From assembly GCA_024690425.1 (NCBI GenBank), contig JAILCT010000270.1, positions 1 through 50,245 on the forward strand: DNA of 50,245 nucleotides, in the 5' to 3' direction. Shown in pieces: positions 46,305 through 50,245 of the stretch (position 1 is the stretch's first letter; each line of letters starts with the position of its first letter). The notes below the pieces were generated by a model. The model saw nothing but the letters and a program-made list of their open reading frames with translations, searched no databases and was not told the origin of the DNA. The DNA is from Lachnospiraceae bacterium (GTDB lineage Bacteria > Bacillota_A > Clostridia > Lachnospirales > Lachnospiraceae). The position numbers and the translations under genes are program-made.

Positions 46305-46345
46305 TGGGTTCAGGAGGCCTCAGGAGCCCGGCACCCATCCTCCGC
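46305..46345 (+). repeat. interrupted copy of the tRNA-Leu 3' end
   Basis: TGGGTTCA (46305-46312) and CCCATCCTCCGC (46334-46345) repeat the tRNA T-arm and 3' acceptor sequences (46236-46243 and 46247-46258). In the copy they are separated by 21 nt rather than 3. Such tail copies are left by integration or excision at tRNA genes; no integrase gene is in view. Confidence 0.65.
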
Positions 46346-46378
46346 TTTATTTCTCTCATTCCTTCTTCTCCTATCCTC

Positions 46379-46524
46379 TACTTTCTTTCTTATTCCATCA
46401 GACTTGATTCCCTAATTTCTTTCTTATTCCTTTAGACTCGATTCCCTAATTTCTTTCTTATTCCTTTAGACTCGATTCCCTACTTTCTTTCTTATTCCTT
46501 TAGACTTGATTCCCTACTTTCTTA
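46379..46524. repeat. 34-bp tandem repeat, 4.3 copies
   Basis: Units start at 46379, 46413, 46447 and 46481, each 34 bp and pyrimidine-rich (TTTCTTTCTTATTCC core, then AGACT[TC]GATTCCC), followed by a 10-bp partial unit. Units differ at only a few positions. No coding frame or promoter is associated. Confidence 0.9.
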
Positions 46525-46547
46525 CAGGTTGTGTAAGCCCCTGCAAT

Positions 46548-46887
46548 ACACGCATATCCTTAGATTCATCCAACCTGCGTGTAATCTATGTGGCGATATC
46601 TGGTGCATGAACACGCAGTACAGTAATATCTTGAATCCGCGTGTACGCCAAACTTCCAGAAAGACTTGAAATGGTCCTCAACGACACGCCCAATCGCAAT
46701 AATGTATAATATGCGTGTAGATCGAAATTTATGCCAACACGCATTAACCGGATTATAATCTATCTGCGTGCCAAATACGATCCGTAGGCCAGCATTCAAG
46801 CACGCCTAAGAATAATATTGTCCTATATGCGTGTCAGAAAAAATTCTGGTCGACACGCCAAATTGAAATCCTTATGAATCTGCGTGT
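46548..46887. repeat. helically phased array of ACACGC / GCGTGT inverted repeats
   Basis: Six ACACGC-type sites (46548, 46611, 46684, 46737, 46800 as GCACGC, 46853) alternate with six GCGTGT-type sites (46577, 46639, 46713, 46766 as GCGTGC, 46829, 46882). From each ACACGC to the next GCGTGT there are 23 variable AT-rich nt (22 once). From each GCGTGT to the next ACACGC there are 28, 39, 18, 28 and 18 nt. Starts of successive units are 63, 73, 53, 63 and 53 bp apart, close to multiples of 10.5. No gene is inside. Confidence 0.85.
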
Positions 46888-46942
46888 TTTATCACCTTTA
46901 ATAATCTGTTTTGGGAGATAAAAGAACCAAAAGGGGGCAATT

Positions 46943-47070
46943 GGGGGACAGTTTTTCTTGTACCCCCGGAGCAAAGCGACGCAATATAGGACAACTTGGG
47001 TTGTCCTGGCATCGCAGATCGCACTTACACCCTTCAGGTTGTATAGAAGTGCGCCCTTATTAAATAAGGG
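46943..47070. other. hairpin-rich non-coding segment
   Basis: Successive perfect stems: GGGGG/CCCCC (46943-46947, 46963-46967), AGGACAAC/GTTGTCCT (46988-46995, 47000-47007), CGCACTT/AAGTGCG (47020-47026, 47047-47053) and CCCTTAT/ATAAGGG (47054-47060, 47064-47070), the last two abutting. This suggests a folded RNA or a protein-binding region. No convincing protein frame covers it, and I recognise no known RNA family. Confidence 0.5.
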
Positions 47071-47361
47071 AAGGATGTTTCCCATATTAAGTTAATTGTG
47101 GAGCAAGCACAGCAAAATGGTGCCATTTTCCGATATCTTACGTATAAATATATATAGGGCGATAATGAAGCTCCCTTATCAGATTATTTTGCAGAAATTT
47201 CAGAATACTCTTTCAAGTTCAGCCATGTCTATTTTCTGTGTCTGTATTGTGTTCATCATCATAATCGCCTTCTTTCTGTTCCGCTTACAGCGGATATCTT
47301 TTCTTGTTGATTATGTTATATCATTCTGACTGTCACAACACCGTCACACATAAAAAAGAAA
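47071..47361. other. intergenic stretch without recognised feature
   Basis: AT-rich. One frame (47096-47329, plus) could encode a 77-aa hydrophobic peptide from a TTG, but it has no ribosome-binding site. I see no tRNA or terminator here; the YARHG lipoprotein gene ends at the right border without an obvious hairpin. Confidence 0.5.
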
Positions 47362-49056
47362 TCACCGATTAATGTTTTTTTCATACGAACCGATAAAATC
47401 AAGATTGTAAATCTCATAATCATTTAACACATGCTCATCGAAATCCATGGCATCAATCGTAGGGAAATACCAATCCATGCTTTCAAAATGGTTCTTAAGA
47501 TCTTCGGCCTTAAACTTCCGTCCGTGACGGGCATAGATCTCGTTGCGGGCGAAACGGAGTTCCTGCGCATCAAGGCCGTCAAGATCGGCCTCTGTAAGTT
47601 TTCTTGAGTCACTGTCCGGGAATATCATACCGTCGGTAATCGCTGATTGGTCCACATCACCCCCCTTTGTGGGATCTTCAACCATCCAGCGCGGCTGATT
47701 TGAGATAAACTTAAGTCTTCCCCCTTCATCCTTGAAGGTCAGACAGCATTCCACATTGTCTCTGTCATCATAAGTAACTGTTATCTCACCGTTTTCCACC
47801 TGTCCGCCATTTATTGCAAAGGACATCTGATTGGTATCGCCGTGTTCAAAGGCATAAAGGTCATATTCCTTAAGGTACACCCAGTCAAGCGGATGGTTCA
47901 TTTCGGAATATTCATACCCTGTTGTCTCCCTGACGAACTTCTTCACATCCCTGCCGGATACAGTTGTAAGGTCGGTATATACCTCGTCTTCTCCCGTTGC
48001 CTTAAGATAGGCCCTCTCTATCGCGGCCGACGGATTTCCATTGGTATCGTCAAGGCCTGCGCCTACATAAAATACCTCATTCCAGTCTATATCACGGGGA
48101 TCCGTATAGTAGCTTAACAGGAATCCGTAATATCTGATGCTGTCAAGCTTTTCCTGGATCTTGAGCAGCTCATCGTCTGTCATGGTATTTACTATATATC
48201 TGCCGCCGTTTTTCTTTGGGCCAAGGGGTGTCCAGGCTATTGCGCCGCACTTAAAGCCTCGTATATCTATGAGGTCCCAGAATTCTTCCTCTGTAATATC
48301 TAGCTTTTCCGATTCATCCACTTCTTCCCTTCCTGTAGTGTTGTGGAAAAAAACAGCTGCTCTCTTTTGCGCGTCTTCCTGACTGAAATAGAAATCATCC
48401 CATACCTGTTCTGTACCGTCTTCACTAAGATGCCACTCCCCAAAACACGTATTCATTGCTCCGCCGGATCCCATATTGAAGAATTGCCCGTCTCCCAGAT
48501 AGTTCTGCCTGTTACGTGCCCAGCCTTCAGCAAAGCATACCGGTTTACCGTTTTTACAGCTGTATCCGCTGTAGATATAGGCTATATCATTCGGATTATC
48601 ATATTCATTTGCCGCATTCTCTCCTATAAGCAGTTCCGGTATGTCATCACCGTTAAGATCCTTATAGTAGTAGCCGATAACCTCTGACAGGTCATCATCG
48701 CCCGGATACATGACCCTCTCCATAAGACCATTCGAAGGGAAATCGTAGTCCCTGTCATGATCATATCCGTTCAATATCATATCCCTTGCTTCATCAAGCA
48801 CCGGTGCATAGATTTTTTCATAATCAATATCCTCTTCTTCCACCTTGCCTGATACAGGGACTCTTTTCTTTTTGCTCTTCTTATTCTTATTATCTGTATC
48901 CTCCTGCCCGCTCTCCTCTGCCTTTTCATCTTTATCCTTCTTTGAGGAAAGCGAATTTTTTGGCCCATTATCTGATTTCCCGGCAGTCTTACTACAGCCT
49001 GTAAAAGTCATGCATAAGATCAGGATAAAAAGAATTGCATACTTTGATTTTCTCAT
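47362..49056 (-). CDS. lipoprotein with C-terminal YARHG domain
   Basis: 564 aa from the ATG at 49056, 6 nt after GGGAGA. Signal peptide with lipobox FTG-Cys21, then a long charged Lys/Asp/Glu linker (22-75). A DLNGDDIPELL loop (about 134-144) resembles calcium-type DxNxDxxPE motifs of Lachnospiraceae surface lipoproteins. The C-terminus has a YARHG domain (ARNEIYARHGRKFK), an extracellular module often in cell-wall-associated proteins. Role unknown; a cell-surface or osmotic/envelope function is a guess. Monocistronic. Confidence 0.88.
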   Translation of the reverse strand: MRKSKYAILFILILCMTFTGCSKTAGKSDNGPKNSLSSKKDKDEKAEESGQEDTDNKNKKSKKKRVPVSGKVEEEDIDYEKIYAPVLDEARDMILNGYDHDRDYDFPSNGLMERVMYPGDDDLSEVIGYYYKDLNGDDIPELLIGENAANEYDNPNDIAYIYSGYSCKNGKPVCFAEGWARNRQNYLGDGQFFNMGSGGAMNTCFGEWHLSEDGTEQVWDDFYFSQEDAQKRAAVFFHNTTGREEVDESEKLDITEEEFWDLIDIRGFKCGAIAWTPLGPKKNGGRYIVNTMTDDELLKIQEKLDSIRYYGFLLSYYTDPRDIDWNEVFYVGAGLDDTNGNPSAAIERAYLKATGEDEVYTDLTTVSGRDVKKFVRETTGYEYSEMNHPLDWVYLKEYDLYAFEHGDTNQMSFAINGGQVENGEITVTYDDRDNVECCLTFKDEGGRLKFISNQPRWMVEDPTKGGDVDQSAITDGMIFPDSDSRKLTEADLDGLDAQELRFARNEIYARHGRKFKAEDLKNHFESMDWYFPTIDAMDFDEHVLNDYEIYNLDFIGSYEKNINR

Positions 49057-49163
49057 GATCATTCTCCCTGGTATAATTTATATTTTGATGGTAGGTGCAA
49101 GTCAAGTTAAGTTATTTTAATACATGATAACATATGAGAATGTAAAAATCATCTGCCGCAAAT

Positions 49164-49192
49164 GAAGACAAAAGAACCGTCCCCCTGTCTTC
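49164..49192. repeat. GAACCGTCCCCC dispersed repeat, second copy
   Basis: GAAGACA (49164-49170) and TGTCTTC (49186-49192) form an inverted repeat enclosing AAAGAACCGTCCCCC. GAACCGTCCCCCTGTC (49174-49189) is identical to one arm of the palindrome at 10815-10848. This GGGGACGGTTC-type element is known as a dispersed sequence in many bacterial genomes. Confidence 0.75.
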
Positions 49193-49238
49193 AAGATCAC
49201 GAGCGAGTTAAATTAGTTACCACGCCTGTTGCTATTTG

Positions 49239-49247
49239 TGTTATAAT
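49239..49247 (+). promoter_or_regulatory. extended -10 promoter before the 147-aa gene
   Basis: TGTTATAAT (49239-49247) is a perfect extended -10 element (TGn-TATAAT) about 50 nt upstream of the ATG at 49296. The -35 match (TTACCA, 19 nt away) is poor, as allowed for extended -10 promoters. Confidence 0.5.
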
Positions 49248-49295
49248 ATTATGGATGTCAGATATGACAGTAATTCAATGAAGCGGGTGTAGAGA

Positions 49296-49739
49296 ATGAC
49301 TTTAAGGGAATTATTCAAGGATTCGGTTATTGTTACCGAGCTGCATATGGATGACGGTAAGATAATATACCTTCACCGGATACCTCTCAAGAGGATAGCG
49401 GGAATGTCCGGCAACGTCTTTGTCAAGGATATCTTCAACCACGATCTTGTTGTTAATATGTCCAAGCTCAAGACCGCTCATGAGAAGATCGGGCTCTTCA
49501 TGGATGATGAGAATAAGCTTCTTCTGTTCGAAGAGGACACTTTTGATGTTCTGTCCGAGGATATGATCGATAATGAGATCTATGTAAGTTCCGAGATTGA
49601 CAGCAACAGCTGTCGTATTCGCGTTGGCAACAACCTGCTTATAAGTTCCAATGTATCAATGAAACAGGCTGTATTCTCAAAAACACTTCCAATAAACAGA
49701 AAGATACTGCAGGCGCAGAAAAAGCCCTCACAGACATGA
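49296..49739 (+). CDS. conserved-looking hypothetical protein upstream of fucosidase
   Basis: 147 aa, soluble, acidic, mostly alternating strands and helices, no signal peptide. The N-terminus ELFKDSVIVTELHMDDGKIIYLHRIPLKRI and the middle DIFNHDLVVNMSKLKTAHEKIGLF match no family I recognise. A GAG purine site precedes the ATG and an extended -10 promoter lies upstream. Its stop overlaps the fucosidase start (ATGA), so it is translationally coupled to that gene. A role in regulating or using fucose-containing glycans is only an inference from position. Confidence 0.7.
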   Translation: MTLRELFKDSVIVTELHMDDGKIIYLHRIPLKRIAGMSGNVFVKDIFNHDLVVNMSKLKTAHEKIGLFMDDENKLLLFEEDTFDVLSEDMIDNEIYVSSEIDSNSCRIRVGNNLLISSNVSMKQAVFSKTLPINRKILQAQKKPSQT

Positions 49740-50245
49740 AGAACTATAACATGAATGAAAAGCTTCATCAGATCGATGAAGTTATAGCCCGGGGACCCTA
49801 TGATGACAGCTGGACTTCTCTGTCTTCTTACAGGGTCCCCGACTGGTATTTAAAGCTCCGTTTCGGTATCTTTATCCATTATGGCCTCTTCTCCGTACCT
49901 GCTTATGATACCGAGTGGTATCCGCGTATGATGTACGTTAAGGATTCCAGGGCTTATGAACATCACATCAAGACATACGGGCCGCATAACCGGTTCGGGC
50001 TCAAGGATTTCATTCCGATGTTTAAGGCAGAACGCTTTGATGCATCACGATGGGCGGAGATATTTGCCGCATCAGGCGCCCAGTATGTCATCCCCGTAGC
50101 AGAGCATCACGACGGCTTTCAGATGTACGGATCAGACCTGTCCTCATATAATGCCGTTGATATGGGCCCCCGTAAGAATATAGTCGGTGAGCTTAAGAAG
50201 GCTGTCGAGGAAAAGGGATTGACCTTCGGTACATCATCCCACAGG
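49736..50245 (+). CDS. alpha-L-fucosidase (GH29), N-terminal part
   Basis: The first 170 residues, running off the right edge. The GH29 barrel is clear: WYLKLRFGIFIHYGLFSVPAYDTEWYPRMMY, FKAERFDASRWAEIFAASGAQYVIPVAEHHDGFQMYGSDLSSYNAVDMGPRKNIVGELKKAV. The His-His-Asp-Gly-Phe and Trp-Tyr motifs bind fucose; the catalytic nucleophile lies beyond the window. No signal peptide, so it is likely intracellular and acts on imported fucosyl oligosaccharides. The start overlaps the upstream gene by 4 nt. Confidence 0.93.
   Translation, partial: MKNYNMNEKLHQIDEVIARGPYDDSWTSLSSYRVPDWYLKLRFGIFIHYGLFSVPAYDTEWYPRMMYVKDSRAYEHHIKTYGPHNRFGLKDFIPMFKAERFDASRWAEIFAASGAQYVIPVAEHHDGFQMYGSDLSSYNAVDMGPRKNIVGELKKAVEEKGLTFGTSSHR

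Noticed and set aside
46566..46799. 77-aa minus-strand frame across the inverted-repeat array
   Set aside because: No ribosome-binding site, and its residues simply follow the repeats; it is a by-product of the array.
46548..46887. CRISPR array
   Set aside because: Repeats are only 6 nt, alternate in orientation, and the gaps between them are of two kinds (23 nt and 18-39 nt); no cas gene is near.
47096..47329. 77-aa hydrophobic plus-strand frame
   Set aside because: Begins with TTG without a ribosome-binding site and covers only AT-rich sequence; kept as unannotated.

Overview
The window looks like a chromosome segment of an anaerobic, low-to-mid GC Firmicute, most likely Lachnospiraceae (Butyrivibrio/Roseburia-like). 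The evidence is class III (oxygen-sensitive) ribonucleotide reductase with its activase, a GH25 lysozyme with choline-binding-type repeats, a YARHG lipoprotein, a DUF512 protein beside der/plsY/gpsA, and many multi-domain signalling proteins. No phage or plasmid module, CRISPR array or transposase gene is visible. Assignments rest on reading motifs by eye; no database search was run.

Layout. (1) 1-10.8 kb: a TPR protein running off the left edge, small membrane and secreted proteins, tRNA-Leu(CAG) and tRNA-Pro(AGG), an acyltransferase, a minus-strand group DUF3160 / DxDxDG protein / GH25 lysozyme, then a plus-strand citrate synthase translationally coupled to a CheY-like regulator and followed by a CheX-like protein. 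(2) 10.8-26.4 kb: an almost unbroken minus-strand run, in transcription order MoxR ATPase, VWA protein, REC-HD-GYP regulator, two hybrid histidine kinases, purine nucleoside phosphorylase, BMP-type lipoprotein, cytidine deaminase, nucleoside-type amidohydrolase, membrane MutS-like ATPase, RNase HI, a 41-aa membrane protein and threonine synthase. (3) 26.5-36.1 kb: metF on plus, then nrdD-nrdG-dut-DUF512-der-plsY-gpsA on minus and a WYL regulator. (4) 36.2-45.9 kb: a plus-strand AP2/HNH-like/AP2 protein, and a minus-strand livK-H-M-G-F operon that continues without a gap into a 1112-aa LacI-sensor/EAL/beta-helix protein and an acyl-ACP thioesterase. (5) 46.0-47.4 kb: a non-coding interval after tRNA-Leu(AAG), holding a partial copy of the tRNA 3' end, a 34-bp tandem repeat, an array of short inverted repeats spaced near whole helical turns, and a hairpin-rich segment. 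(6) 47.4-50.2 kb: a YARHG lipoprotein, an unrecognised small protein and the start of a GH29 alpha-L-fucosidase.

Three observations deserve most attention. The EAL protein, apparently cytoplasmic and co-transcribed with a branched-chain amino-acid-type transporter, joins a LacI-type ligand-binding domain to an intact c-di-GMP phosphodiesterase and a C-terminal beta-helix. The inverted-repeat array at 46548-46887 has element starts 53, 63 or 73 bp apart and one compensatory arm change. The 264-aa protein at 36217 carries two AP2 domains around what looks like a catalytically dead HNH core. Two tRNAs with A34 anticodons (AGG, AAG) also imply an expanded wobble-inosine system.
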